Origin: Pseudochelatococcus sp050946405
GTDB lineage: Bacteria > Pseudomonadota > Alphaproteobacteria > Rhizobiales > Beijerinckiaceae
Assembly (NCBI RefSeq): GCF_050946405.1
Contig: NZ_JBMNUS010000002.1
Coordinates: 372,001 to 436,000, forward strand
Direction of reading: 5' to 3'
DNA: 64,000 bases
Under the pieces are notes generated by a model. That model did no database searches, had not been told where the DNA came from, and saw only the letters and a list, made by a program, of their open reading frames with translations. Shown in pieces: positions 1 through 8,974 of this stretch. A program made the translations under genes and the position numbers. How positions within the stretch are numbered: position 1 is the first letter of the stretch; each line of letters begins with the position of its first letter.

Positions 1-3000
1 GACAGCACGCTGCTGGCGCAAGGCGGCGGCGGCGCGCAATACGGCGAGGGGCCGCGCCTCGCCGACATGGACGGGCTCACCTCCACGGAAGGCGCGGCGG
101 TGCCGCGCGTCTACGGGCGGGCCAGGATCGGCGGGCAACTCATCTGGGCGACGCGATTCGAGGAGGTGGTGTCCTATGACGTGACGCGCTCGTCCGCCAG
201 CGGCGGCAAGGGCGGCGCGCGGGGAAAGGCTTCCGTGACCTCGACCTATTCCTATTACGCCAATCTCGCCATCGGCCTGTGCGAAGGCGAGATCGCGCAG
301 GTGCGCCGCGTGTGGGCCGACGGCAAGGAACTCGACCCCGCCATCGGCTTTCGCGTCCACAAGGGCACGCAGGACCAGCAGCCGGACCATCTCATCGTCG
401 CCAAGGAAGGCGCGGAGAACGCGCCCGCCTATCGCGGCATCGCCTATGTGGTGTTCGAGCGGCTGCCGCTGGCGGAATTCGGCAACCGCGTGCCGCAGTT
501 CTCCTTCGAGGTGGTGCGGCCCGCGAACGGGCTCGGCGCGCGCATCCGCGCCATCGAGATCATTCCCGGCGCGTCCGAGTTCATCTACGACACCGCCGCC
601 GTGGTGCGGCTCGACGGGCCGGGCGTCAGCACGCCGGAAAACACCCATCAGCAGGAACGCGCCACCGACGTGCTCGCCTCCTTCGACGCGCTGGAGGCGC
701 TCTGTCCCAATCTCGAACGGGTGGCGATCGTGGCGAGCTGGTTCGGCAGCGATCTGCGCGCCGGCGTATGCACCATCACGCCGCGCGTGGAGCACAAGGA
801 GAAGAAGACATACGGCGGCGAATGGTCGGTGGCCGGGCAGGTGCGCGCCACGGCGCTCACGGTGAGCCGGGTCGACGACGCGCCCGCCTACGGCGGCACG
901 CCCTCCGACGCTTCCGTGAGGGCGGCGATCAGGGAAGCCAAAGCGCGCGGCTGGGCGGTGACGCTCTATCCCTTCGTCATGATGGACGTGCCGTCGGACA
1001 ATGCATTGCCCGATCCGCGCACCGGCGCGACGAAGCAGCCGCCCTATCCGTGGCGCGGGCGCGTCACCTGCGATCCCGCGCCCGGACGCGCCGGCTCGCC
1101 GGACGGCACGGCGGCCGCGGCGGCGCAGGTGGCGCGCTTCTTCGGCGCGGCGGGCGGCTGGGGCCTGCGCCGGCTCACGCTGCACTATGCGTCGCTCGCG
1201 GCGCAGACGGGGGGCGTCGACACCATCGTCATCGGTTCCGAACTCGTGGGGCTGACGCGCGTGCGCTCCGCTCCCGGCGTCTATCCGGCGGTGGCGGAAC
1301 TCGTCGCGCTCGCGGCCGAGGTGCGCGCCATCGTCGGCGTCGGCGTCGCCATCACCTATGCGGCGGACTGGACGGAATACGGCGCGCATGTGCTGGACGG
1401 CGGGGCGGAGGTGCGCTTTCCGCTCGATCCGCTGTGGGCCAGCGCCCATATCGACGCGGTCGGCATCGATTATTACGCGCCGCTCTCCGACTGGCGCGAC
1501 GGCGACGGCCATGCCGACGCGCAGGAAGCGGCCTCGGTCTACGACCTCGATTACCTCACCCGCAAGGTGATCTCGGGCGAGGGCTTCGACTGGTATTATG
1601 CGGACGCCGCCGGGCGGGCGGCGCAACAGCGGCTGCCGATCACGGACGGGAGCCACGGGAAGCCGTGGATGTTCCGGCAAAAAGATCTCGCCGGCTGGTG
1701 GGCCAATGCGCATGTCGAGCGTATGGGCGGCGCCGAGACCGCCGCCACGGCATGGGTGCCGGCGGGCAAGCATGTGTGGCTCACCGAGATCGGCATTCCG
1801 GCGGTCGACCGGGGCACCAACGGGCCGAACGTGTTTCCCGATCCGAAATCGTCGGAATCGGCCTATCCGCCCTTCTCGCGCGGCACCCGCGACGACCTGA
1901 TCCAGAACCGGGGGCTCAAGGCGCTTCTCAACGCCTACGGCTCCGGCGAGAGCGCGGCCAATCCGCTCTCGCCGCGCGACGGGCTGCCCATGGTGCCGGC
2001 GGATCGCGTCTATGTCTGGACGTGGGACGCGCGGCCCTATCCGGCCTTTCCGGCGCTCATCGACGTGTGGCGCGACGGCGGCAACTGGGAAACCGGCCAC
2101 TGGCTCACCGGGCGGCTGGAAGGGCTGACGCTGGAGGCGCTGGTGGGAAGCGTCGTCACCGAATGGGGGCTGCCGGACGCCGATATCGCGCTCGACGGGG
2201 AACTCGACGGCTATGTCGTCGACCGGCCCATGTCGGCGCGGCAGGTTCTGGAGCCGCTGGCGAGCGCCTTCGGTTTCCACGCCACGACAAGCGGCGGGCG
2301 CGTGCGCTTTCGCGGCAACGCGGGGCCTGCCGTCATCGCCGTGACGGCGGACGAGATCGTGCCGGACCGCGACGGCGCGGGGCTCACGCTGCGGCGCGCG
2401 CAGGAAGGCGATCTGCCGTCGGAAATCCGGCTGGGCTACACCGACGGCGACCGCGACTACCGCCGCGCCGCCGCGCTGTCGCGCCGGCTCGGCGTCGGCA
2501 GCAAACGCTCGGAAGGGCGCGACCTCGCCGCCGTGCTGCGGCCGGGGCTGGCGCAGCATCTCGCCGACATCGGATTGCAGGCGCTGTGGATCGGGCGCGA
2601 ATCCGCTTCCTTCGCGCTTTCGCCGCGCCATGTGCGGTGCGAACCCGGCGATGTGATCGCGCTGCCGGTGGGCGATGAAATGCGGCCCTTCCGCATCGCG
2701 CGCATCACGGACGGCGCGGTGCGGCAGGTGGAGGCGCAGGCGGTCGCGCCCTCGTTGCAGCGCGACGCCGTGCCGAGCCTGCCGCGCCCGCTGCCGAGCG
2801 TGCCGCTGCTGCCGGGGCCGCCGGACGTGACGGTGCTCGACCTGCCGATCGTCGCGGCGGCGCCCGCGCCGTTGCAGGCGATGGCGGTGTTCGCCGATCC
2901 CTGGCCGGGGCGCGAGGCCGTGTGGCGCGCGGGCGAGGGCGGCGGCTTCACGCTCCACGCGGTGGCGGAACTCTCCGCCATCGTCGGCGAGACGCTGACG

Positions 3001-3750
3001 CCGCTCGGACCCGGGCCGCTGTGGCGCTGGGACATCGGCAACAGCGTCGACGTGCGGCTGCGCGGCGGCACGCTGACCGGCATCGACGACGCGGCGGCGC
3101 TCGCGGGCGGCAACACCCTCGCCGTGCAAGGGGCAAACGGGCGCTGGGAAGTGCTTTCGGCGGCGCGGGCGGACCTCGCCGCCGCCGGCACGGTGCGCCT
3201 GTCGCGGCTGCTGCGCGGGCTCGGCGGCACGGAGCCGGAAGCCGCGCGCCGGGTGGAGGCGGGCGCGAAGGTCGTGGTGCTCGATGCGGCGCTGGTGCCG
3301 CTGACGACCGACACCGGCGACATCGGCCGCCCGTGGCGCTACCGCGTCGGCCCGGCGTCGAACGACCACGCCGGACCGATGGCGGTGGAAATCGCGGCGA
3401 CAGCGACGGCGGAAGCCTTGAAGCCGCTCGCGCCGGTGCATCTCGCGGCGCGGCGGACGGGCGAGGGCGTCGTCATCTCCTTCATCCGCCGCACGCGCGC
3501 CGGCGGCGACAACTGGGAACTGGCCGAAGTGCCGTTGTCGGAGGAAGTCGAGGCTTACGAGATCGACATCCGCGCCGGCAGCGCGGTGAAACGCACGCTG
3601 CGCGCGGCCGCGCCGGCGGCGCTCTATCCCTCGGCGCAGGAACTGGCGGATTTCGGCGCGGCGCAGGCGAGCATCGCCGTCGCCGTCGCGCAGGTCGGGG
3701 CGAGCGTGGGGCGCGGCTTCGAGGCATGGGCCACGCTGAAGGTTCTCTGA
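1..3750 (+). CDS. GTA/prophage host-specificity (baseplate hub) protein, 5' end outside window
   Basis: The reading frame is open from base 1, so the true start lies upstream; 1249 residues are visible. It matches the large GTA gp15-like host-specificity family: an N-terminal part with the PRVYGR motif, a glycoside-hydrolase-like TIM-barrel region at about residues 270-690 (IDAVGIDYYAPLSDWRDG and WTWDARPYP are visible), then a phage-tail_3-like domain around residues 735-900 and a beta-rich C-terminus. In this family the protein forms the tail tip or baseplate and contacts the host envelope. It is the first of a co-directional tail gene series, followed 15 bases later by a DUF2793 gene. Family assignment is firm; whether the particle is a GTA or a prophage cannot be decided from this end alone. 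Confidence 0.9.
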   Translation, partial: DSTLLAQGGGGAQYGEGPRLADMDGLTSTEGAAVPRVYGRARIGGQLIWATRFEEVVSYDVTRSSASGGKGGARGKASVTSTYSYYANLAIGLCEGEIAQVRRVWADGKELDPAIGFRVHKGTQDQQPDHLIVAKEGAENAPAYRGIAYVVFERLPLAEFGNRVPQFSFEVVRPANGLGARIRAIEIIPGASEFIYDTAAVVRLDGPGVSTPENTHQQERATDVLASFDALEALCPNLERVAIVASWFGSDLRAGVCTITPRVEHKEKKTYGGEWSVAGQVRATALTVSRVDDAPAYGGTPSDASVRAAIREAKARGWAVTLYPFVMMDVPSDNALPDPRTGATKQPPYPWRGRVTCDPAPGRAGSPDGTAAAAAQVARFFGAAGGWGLRRLTLHYASLAAQTGGVDTIVIGSELVGLTRVRSAPGVYPAVAELVALAAEVRAIVGVGVAITYAADWTEYGAHVLDGGAEVRFPLDPLWASAHIDAVGIDYYAPLSDWRDGDGHADAQEAASVYDLDYLTRKVISGEGFDWYYADAAGRAAQQRLPITDGSHGKPWMFRQKDLAGWWANAHVERMGGAETAATAWVPAGKHVWLTEIGIPAVDRGTNGPNVFPDPKSSESAYPPFSRGTRDDLIQNRGLKALLNAYGSGESAANPLSPRDGLPMVPADRVYVWTWDARPYPAFPALIDVWRDGGNWETGHWLTGRLEGLTLEALVGSVVTEWGLPDADIALDGELDGYVVDRPMSARQVLEPLASAFGFHATTSGGRVRFRGNAGPAVIAVTADEIVPDRDGAGLTLRRAQEGDLPSEIRLGYTDGDRDYRRAAALSRRLGVGSKRSEGRDLAAVLRPGLAQHLADIGLQALWIGRESASFALSPRHVRCEPGDVIALPVGDEMRPFRIARITDGAVRQVEAQAVAPSLQRDAVPSLPRPLPSVPLLPGPPDVTVLDLPIVAAAPAPLQAMAVFADPWPGREAVWRAGEGGGFTLHAVAELSAIVGETLTPLGPGPLWRWDIGNSVDVRLRGGTLTGIDDAAALAGGNTLAVQGANGRWEVLSAARADLAAAGTVRLSRLLRGLGGTEPEAARRVEAGAKVVVLDAALVPLTTDTGDIGRPWRYRVGPASNDHAGPMAVEIAATATAEALKPLAPVHLAARRTGEGVVISFIRRTRAGGDNWELAEVPLSEEVEAYEIDIRAGSAVKRTLRAAAPAALYPSAQELADFGAAQASIAVAVAQVGASVGRGFEAWATLKVL

Positions 3751-3765
3751 ACAAGGATCGACAAC

Positions 3766-4743
3766 ATGAGTGAGACGACGAAACTGCGCCTGCCGCTCAT
3801 CGCGGCGGCGCAGGCACAGAAGCATGTCACCCACAACGAGGCGCTGCTGAAGCTCGACGCGCTGCTGCACCTCGAAGTCATGGACAAGGACCGCGATGCG
3901 CCGCCTGCCAATCCCGCAGACGGCGACCGCTACATCGTCGGGGCCGGCGCGTCGGGCGCATGGGCGGGCGAGGCGGGACATGTCGCCGCCTTTCAGGATG
4001 GCGTGTGGCGCTTCCATCCGCCGCAGATCGGCTGGCGCGCCTTCGTGCGTGACGAGGGGGCTCTTTATGTGAAGGCGCAGAGCGGCTGGATCGCTGTCGG
4101 CGGCGGCGCGGGCGGCGGGGCGTTGCAGAACGTGACGCTGTTCGGCCTCGGCACCGAGGCGGATGCCGTCAATCCCTTCTCCGCCAGAGTCGGCAAGGCG
4201 CTGTGGGCGGCGACCACCGTTGCGGAGGGCGGCACCGGCGACCTGCGTTACACGCTGAACAAGGAGGCGGCGGCGAACGTGCTCTCGTTGCTCTTCCAGC
4301 GCGGATGGTCGGGCCGGGCGGAAATGGGGCTGATCGGCGACGACGATTTCCAGATCAAGGTATCGGCCAACGGCTCCATGTGGCGCGAGGCGATGCGGAT
4401 CGACGGCGCGAGCGGGCGGGCGGCCTTCCCCGGCGGGATTGCGCCGCGCCCGTGGGTAAACCTGACGGATGCCGCGACCGTCACCATCGACGCCGCCGCC
4501 GGCGACCGGTTCCGGCTGGCGGCCGGCGGTTCGCGCACGCTCGCGAAGCCCGTCAATCTCATGGACGGCATGCGCTTCATCCTGCGCGTCACCAACAGCG
4601 CCAACGTCACGCTCACGCTGAATGCGGCGTTCGCGCCGTTTTCCGGGAGCGCGCCGGCGCTGCGCGCGGGCGCCGGGCAAAGCAACACGTTCGACTGCGT
4701 TTACGATGCGGCCGCCGACAAGGTTTTCTATGCCTGGTACTGA
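3766..4743 (+). CDS. DUF2793 domain-containing phage tail protein
   Basis: This 325-residue protein has the DUF2793 signature in its first 115 residues: LPLIAAAQAQKHVTHNEAL, then the ADGDRYIVG and GWRAFVRDEGALYV segments. DUF2793 proteins are found in alphaproteobacterial prophages directly after the host-specificity gene and are presumed tail-fibre or appendage proteins. The rest is beta-rich and Gly/Ala-rich, and its end (ANVTLTLNAAFAPFSG) resembles the end of the fibre protein at 5162-6691, which suggests a shared tip module. An AAGGA ribosome site precedes the ATG. The molecular function is unknown. Confidence 0.85.
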   Translation: MSETTKLRLPLIAAAQAQKHVTHNEALLKLDALLHLEVMDKDRDAPPANPADGDRYIVGAGASGAWAGEAGHVAAFQDGVWRFHPPQIGWRAFVRDEGALYVKAQSGWIAVGGGAGGGALQNVTLFGLGTEADAVNPFSARVGKALWAATTVAEGGTGDLRYTLNKEAAANVLSLLFQRGWSGRAEMGLIGDDDFQIKVSANGSMWREAMRIDGASGRAAFPGGIAPRPWVNLTDAATVTIDAAAGDRFRLAAGGSRTLAKPVNLMDGMRFILRVTNSANVTLTLNAAFAPFSGSAPALRAGAGQSNTFDCVYDAAADKVFYAWY

Positions 4744-4755
4744 CGGGAGGCTTCC

Positions 4756-5169
4756 TTGACCTGCACGAACGGGCGCAAATCGCCCAGAATCCCGCCCCAC
4801 GTTCCGCCGTGTCACGATTTCCATATCCGGCGCGGCGACAGCGCCGCCGTCGCGGTGCGCTTTCGGACCGTGACGCAGGAGGGCGCGACGCAATTGCTCG
4901 ATCTCTCGGGAAGCGACATGACGCTGCATATCGACTGGCCTGGCGGCGGGCTCGTGCGCCGCTCCCGAGACGGCGGCCTCCATGTCGAGGGCCTGCAAGG
5001 GACGGTGGAATGGCGGGCGGAACCCGTCGAGACCGCCCGCCTGCCCGAAGGACGCATAGCCACCTACCGGTTTATCCGCGACGTGGAAGCGGGAGAGCGG
5101 CGCACGCTGCTCGCCGGCTTCATGATCGGCGTGGGCGCCGCAGCGGAAGGAGGAATGAACGATGTCTGA
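4756..5169 (+). CDS. hypothetical small phage structural protein
   Basis: This 137-residue protein starts at TTG, 5 bases after a GGGAGG ribosome site at 4745-4750; no in-frame ATG sits in a better place. I do not recognise a named domain. The sequence looks beta-rich (VAVRFRTVTQEG, DMTLHIDWPGG, VEWRAEPVETARLPEGRIATYRF), reminiscent of small immunoglobulin-like baseplate proteins, but that is inference. It overlaps the next gene by 8 bases (GAATGAACGATGTCTGA), which points to translational coupling with the fibre gene and a role in the same appendage. Confidence 0.6.
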   Translation: MTCTNGRKSPRIPPHVPPCHDFHIRRGDSAAVAVRFRTVTQEGATQLLDLSGSDMTLHIDWPGGGLVRRSRDGGLHVEGLQGTVEWRAEPVETARLPEGRIATYRFIRDVEAGERRTLLAGFMIGVGAAAEGGMNDV

Positions 5170-6691
5170 AAGCAATGGCGATGCCTGCGCGACGGTGGTC
5201 GAGATTCTCGTGCCCGGCCCGCAGGGACCGGGCGGCGGAACCGACGCCGGCATCGGCGGCCATGCCGTCGCGGTCGACGATCTCGCGGCCGGCGATGCGC
5301 TCGTCTTCGACGGCGAGGTTTGGGAAAACCGCCCGCTCGCGTCGGGCGGCGACATGACGAAGGCGGTCTACGACGCCGATGGCGACGGCAAGGTCGATGC
5401 GGCGGCTGTCGCTGACGCGGTGGCCTGGGCCGGCGTCACGGACAAACCCGCCGACTTTCCGCCCGCCGCGCACGGCCATGCGATCGCGGATGTCGCCGGT
5501 CTCGCTGCGGCGCTGGCGGGGGCGGGCGGAGTTGCCGGCCCCGAGACGACGCTGGCCGGGGCACTGGCCTTTTTCAACGACACCACCGGCACGCTGCTTT
5601 CTTCGGGAGAGGATACGATGACAAGCCTCACAGTCGCGCTCACGGCCATCGCGGACGCGATCAGCGACAACGCGGGAACGGGCGGCGGCGGTTCGCTCGC
5701 ATGGAGCGATGTCACCGGCAAGCCGGCCGCGTTTCCGCCTGCGGCGCACGGCCATGTGCTTGCGGATGTCGCGGAGCTTGAGGATGCGCTTGCCGGCAAG
5801 GCGTCGCTCGCCTCGCCGGCCTTCACCGGCGAGCCGACCGCGCCGACCGCCGAAGCGGGCACGAACTCGACCCGGCTTGCCACGACGGCCTTCGTGGCCG
5901 CTGCGGTCGCTGCGGGCTCCGGCGGCGGCGGTTCGCCTGCATGGAGCGACGTCACCGGCAAACCCGATGCCTTCCCGCCCGCCGCGCACGGCCATGCGAT
6001 CGCGGATGTTACCGGCCTGACGGATGCGCTCGCCGCCAAAGCTCCGCTCGCTTCGCCGGCCTTCACCGGCGAGCCGACCGCGCCGACCGCCGAAGCGGGC
6101 ACGAACTCGACCCGGCTTGCCACGACGGCCTTCGTGGCCGCTGCGGTCGCTGCGGGCTCCGGCGGCGGCGGTTCGCTCGCATGGAGCGACATCACCGGCA
6201 AGCCCGATGCCTTCCCGCCCGCGGCGCACGGCCATGCGATCGCGGATGTCACCGGCCTGACGGATGCGCTTGCCGCCAAGGCCGATGCGGCGGCGATCCC
6301 TGCGCCGGCGCCGGCGGCGACGCTGCTCGCCGGCGCGGACGAGGCCGCCTTCGTCACCGCGAAGGCCGTCGCAGACGCCAACGCGCCCGTGGCGCTGGAC
6401 GCTTCCGCCGCCACGGTTTCCATCGATCTCGCGGCCGGCGTCAACTTCGCGCTGGCGCTGCCCGGCAACCGCACGCTCGCCAACCCCGACAACGCCCGCG
6501 CCGGGCAATCCGGCAGCATCCGGGTCACGCGGACCACTGCCCCGGCGACGCTCTCGTTCGGTTCCGCCTGGGCGCCGGCCGGCGGCTCATTCGCCATCAG
6601 CGAGGCGGTGGGCGAGGCCGATCTCGTCACCTTCCTCGTCGTCGCGCCCGGCACTGTCGTGTTCAGCGTGCTGAACGGCTTCACACTGTAA
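5162..6691 (+). CDS. phage tail fibre protein with 80-residue repeats
   Basis: This 509-residue protein is built from repeats of the phage tail-fibre type: WSDVTGKPxxFPPAAHGHxxADV, then SPAFTGEPTAPTAEAGTNST, then LATTAFVAAAV and a GSGGGGS linker. The full repeats start at 5701 and 5941 with an exact 240-base period; a partial copy starts at 6181 and a divergent copy lies near 5428. The N-terminus (about residues 1-80) likely attaches to the tail. The C-terminus (about residues 400-509) resembles the end of the DUF2793 protein and is probably the receptor-facing tip. The start overlaps the preceding gene. Such repeats are known from phage side fibres, so the fibre call is solid; the receptor is unknown. 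Confidence 0.8.
   Translation: MSESNGDACATVVEILVPGPQGPGGGTDAGIGGHAVAVDDLAAGDALVFDGEVWENRPLASGGDMTKAVYDADGDGKVDAAAVADAVAWAGVTDKPADFPPAAHGHAIADVAGLAAALAGAGGVAGPETTLAGALAFFNDTTGTLLSSGEDTMTSLTVALTAIADAISDNAGTGGGGSLAWSDVTGKPAAFPPAAHGHVLADVAELEDALAGKASLASPAFTGEPTAPTAEAGTNSTRLATTAFVAAAVAAGSGGGGSPAWSDVTGKPDAFPPAAHGHAIADVTGLTDALAAKAPLASPAFTGEPTAPTAEAGTNSTRLATTAFVAAAVAAGSGGGGSLAWSDITGKPDAFPPAAHGHAIADVTGLTDALAAKADAAAIPAPAPAATLLAGADEAAFVTAKAVADANAPVALDASAATVSIDLAAGVNFALALPGNRTLANPDNARAGQSGSIRVTRTTAPATLSFGSAWAPAGGSFAISEAVGEADLVTFLVVAPGTVVFSVLNGFTL
5701..6290 (+). repeat. tandem 240-bp repeat inside the tail fibre gene
   Basis: Units begin at 5701, 5941 and 6181 (the last partial). Bases 5821-5935 and 6061-6175 are identical, although neighbouring parts of the units have diverged. 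The exact 80-codon period keeps the frame, so unit gain or loss would change only fibre length. Confidence 0.9.
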
Positions 6692-6701
6692 GGAGGGCGC
6701 C

Positions 6702-7604
6702 ATGCTGCTGGGAACACATCCCATGCTGACGGGAAAGCCGACCCCGACCGGGCCGCGCACGCTGGGGGAATGGACCTTGCAATCCACGCCCGTCGCTGTG
6801 GACAGGCTTGTACGCGTCTGCCGCTTCGGCGGGCAGTTCATCGCCGCCGGCACCAGCGGCACGATCCTGACAAGCCCGGACGGCATCGTCTGGACCGCGC
6901 GCGATACCTCCGCGGCAGACGCTCTTTACGCCATCGGTTATCGCAACGGCCTGTACTTCATCGGCGGCGACGGCGGCACCATCCGGACGAGCCCGGACGG
7001 CATCGTCTGGTCCGCCCCGAAAACCATAACGACGAACATTTTACTGAACTTCGCCCACAACGACGACCTGATCGTGATGGGCTGCACCAACGGCACGATC
7101 CTGACAAGCCCGGACGGCATCGTCTGGACGGAGCGCGGCGGCCCGCAGGCGACGATAGCGCGTGAAATCCTGCGTGTCGGCAACGTCTTCCTGCTCGTGG
7201 GAGATCGCGCCTCCATCGCGACGAGCCCTGACGGCATCGTCTGGACCGCCCGCACGCCGGCCTATCCCGAACCCGTCGAGACCAACGGCATCTATGCCGC
7301 CGCTCACGGCAACGGCCTGTTCGTGGCCGGCGGCGTGGGCGGCAAGATCCAGACGAGCCCTGACGGTATCGTCTGGACCGCGCGCGCCTCCGTCCATACC
7401 GCCACGATATGGGCCATGACATGGAGCGCCGGCCTGTTCGTGGCCGGCGGCGACGGCGGCACGATCCAGACGAGCCCTGACGGCATCGTCTGGACCGCCG
7501 CGACAGGGGCGACGACGAACAGACTGCGCGGCATCGCCTACAAGGACGGCCTGTTCGTGGCCGTGGGCGAGGGCGGCAAGATCCAGACCGCAACCTTCCT
7601 GTAG
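6702..7604 (+). CDS. phage tail-associated beta-propeller-like repeat protein
   Basis: This 300-residue protein consists almost entirely of 39-residue repeats with the motif TSPDGIVW(T/S). The motif starts at nucleotides 6870, 6987, 7104, 7221, 7353 and 7470; the fourth spacing is 15 bases longer. Together with the N-terminal segment ending in GGQFIAAGTSGTIL this gives seven sheets, as expected for a seven-bladed propeller of the kind seen in sialidase and Ycf48-like proteins. The segments between motifs (GLFVAGGxGGTIQ) look like the inner strands of blades. No signal peptide is visible. It lies between the fibre gene and a tail-tip accessory gene, so a carbohydrate- or receptor-binding role is plausible but inferred. 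AAGGAGG precedes ATG 6702; an ATG at 6723 is an alternative. Confidence 0.65.
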   Translation: MLLGTHPMLTGKPTPTGPRTLGEWTLQSTPVAVDRLVRVCRFGGQFIAAGTSGTILTSPDGIVWTARDTSAADALYAIGYRNGLYFIGGDGGTIRTSPDGIVWSAPKTITTNILLNFAHNDDLIVMGCTNGTILTSPDGIVWTERGGPQATIAREILRVGNVFLLVGDRASIATSPDGIVWTARTPAYPEPVETNGIYAAAHGNGLFVAGGVGGKIQTSPDGIVWTARASVHTATIWAMTWSAGLFVAGGDGGTIQTSPDGIVWTAATGATTNRLRGIAYKDGLFVAVGEGGKIQTATFL

Positions 7605-7621
7605 ATCATCGGGAGACGACC

Positions 7622-8239
7622 ATGACACATGCCATCATCCGCGACGGTGCGCCCGTCGAGCTGCATCCGGGAAAGCCCTTCGCCGACTCTGCCGGCGTGC
7701 AACATCCGGCCGGCGTGCTGCGCCTGTGGAGCGCGGCGGAACTCGCGGCGATCGGCGTCTGTCCGATCGTCGAAACGCCGGTGCCCGCCGGCCATCGCGC
7801 CACCGGCAGCGCCCTGCATCGGGATGCGCAGACGGGCGCGGTGACGCGGGTCTACGAGACGGAGCCGCTGCCGCCGGCCGACCTGGCCGCGCTCAAGGCA
7901 GCGCTCAAGGCCGGCATCGACGCGCAGGCGGAGGCCGGGCGCCAGCGCTACATCACACCGGGCGCAGGACAGGCGCTGACCTATCAGGCCAAGGCGGCCG
8001 AGGCGGCGCGCCATATCGAGAGCGGCGGCGCGGGCGACTATCCGCTGCTGGCGGCCGAAATCGGCATTACGGGAGCGACGCTGGCCGAGGTGGCGGACGT
8101 GGTGCACGCCGCCTATCAGCAATGGCTCGCCATCGGGGCGCAGATCGAGGCGGCGCGGCTCGCCGCAAAGGCGGCCGTCGAGGCGGCGTCCGACGAAACG
8201 TCGGCGCGGGCCGTGACGGCCGCGTGGCCTCAAGCCTGA
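7622..8239 (+). CDS. phage tail-tip accessory protein (hypothetical)
   Basis: This 205-residue protein has an N-terminal beta-rich part (about residues 1-85, RDGAPVELHPGKPFADSAGV) and a helical C-terminal half with ADLAALKAALKAGIDAQAEAG, ITPGAGQALTYQAKAAEA and AYQQWLAIGAQIEA. That helical pattern is common in proteins encoded directly downstream of phage fibre genes, where they are thought to act in fibre assembly or as fibre accessories. It is the last gene of the tail series; a clear terminator follows at 8269-8290. The exact function is not known. Confidence 0.6.
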   Translation: MTHAIIRDGAPVELHPGKPFADSAGVQHPAGVLRLWSAAELAAIGVCPIVETPVPAGHRATGSALHRDAQTGAVTRVYETEPLPPADLAALKAALKAGIDAQAEAGRQRYITPGAGQALTYQAKAAEAARHIESGGAGDYPLLAAEIGITGATLAEVADVVHAAYQQWLAIGAQIEAARLAAKAAVEAASDETSARAVTAAWPQA

Positions 8240-8268
8240 CCGGCCTCCACAACCTGCCCGTATTTGCC

Positions 8269-8290
8269 GCCCGCTTCATGCGGGCTTTTT
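8269..8290 (+). terminator. rho-independent terminator after tail genes
   Basis: GCCCGC (8269-8274) and GCGGGC (8280-8285) form a perfect 6-bp stem with a TTCAT loop, followed directly by five T residues. It separates the tail genes from the lysis genes. Confidence 0.8.
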
Positions 8291-8307
8291 GTCGGCTGGA
8301 GAAGATC

Positions 8308-8907
8308 ATGATGCGAAAAATCACGCATATCGTCATCCATTGCAGCGCCACCCCGCCGGAGCGCGACGTCGCCGCCGCCGAGATCGATCGCTGGCATCGC
8401 GAGCGCGGCTGGGCCGGCATCGGCTATCATTTCGTCATCCGGCTCGACGGCACCGTCGAGCGCGGTCGCGCGGAGGCGCAGGCCGGCGCGCATGTCGCGG
8501 GCCACAACGCCAACTCCATCGGCATCTGCTATGTCGGCGGCGTTTCGGCCAGCAATGTCAACGTGGCGCAGGATACCCGCACGCCGGCCCAGAAGGCGGC
8601 GATGGAACGGCTCGTGCGGGAACTGCTGACCCGCTATCCCGGCGCGGAAGTGTTGGGGCACCGCGATTTTCCCGGTGTCGGCAAGGCTTGCCCGTCGTTC
8701 GATGCGCGGGCGTGGTGGCGCGAGGCGGGCGCGAAGGCGCCGGCCGCCGATCCCGCGGAGTCCCCCGGCACGTATGTCGTGCGGCAGGGCGACACGCTCT
8801 ACGGTATCGCAAACAGGCACGGGGCGGATCTGTTCCGCCTCGTCGAACGCAACGGCCGGGTGCGCACCGACCTGACGCCGGGCGAGGTCCTCAGGATTCC
8901 CCGCTGA
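8308..8907 (+). CDS. N-acetylmuramoyl-L-alanine amidase with LysM domain (phage endolysin)
   Basis: The protein has 199 residues. Residues about 4-140 form an amidase_2/PGRP-type zinc amidase: HIVIHCSATPP carries the first His ligand, GYHFVIRLDGTVERGR is the family core, and GHRDFPGVGKACPSFD holds the later ligands. The C-terminal 45 residues are a LysM peptidoglycan-binding domain (YVVRQGDTLYGIANRHGAD). The enzyme would cut the bond between N-acetylmuramate and L-alanine of peptidoglycan. No signal peptide is present, so release would depend on a holin such as the next gene. The start is ATG 8308, or 8311 directly behind it, after a GGAGAAG ribosome site. Confidence 0.88.
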   Translation: MMRKITHIVIHCSATPPERDVAAAEIDRWHRERGWAGIGYHFVIRLDGTVERGRAEAQAGAHVAGHNANSIGICYVGGVSASNVNVAQDTRTPAQKAAMERLVRELLTRYPGAEVLGHRDFPGVGKACPSFDARAWWREAGAKAPAADPAESPGTYVVRQGDTLYGIANRHGADLFRLVERNGRVRTDLTPGEVLRIPR

Positions 8908-8974
8908 CGTTTCCCGGCTCATCCGCCGCGCGCCGGTTCGGCGCAGCCCGTTCCCGATCATCCGGAGCATCATC

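Noticed and set aside
279..2678. Second long plus-strand frame inside the host-specificity gene
   Set aside because: Arg-rich +1 shadow without domains.
5701..6290. Regular repeats that could be mistaken for a CRISPR array
   Set aside because: The 240-base units are coding, in frame and protein-like; there are no short repeats with unique spacers and no cas genes.
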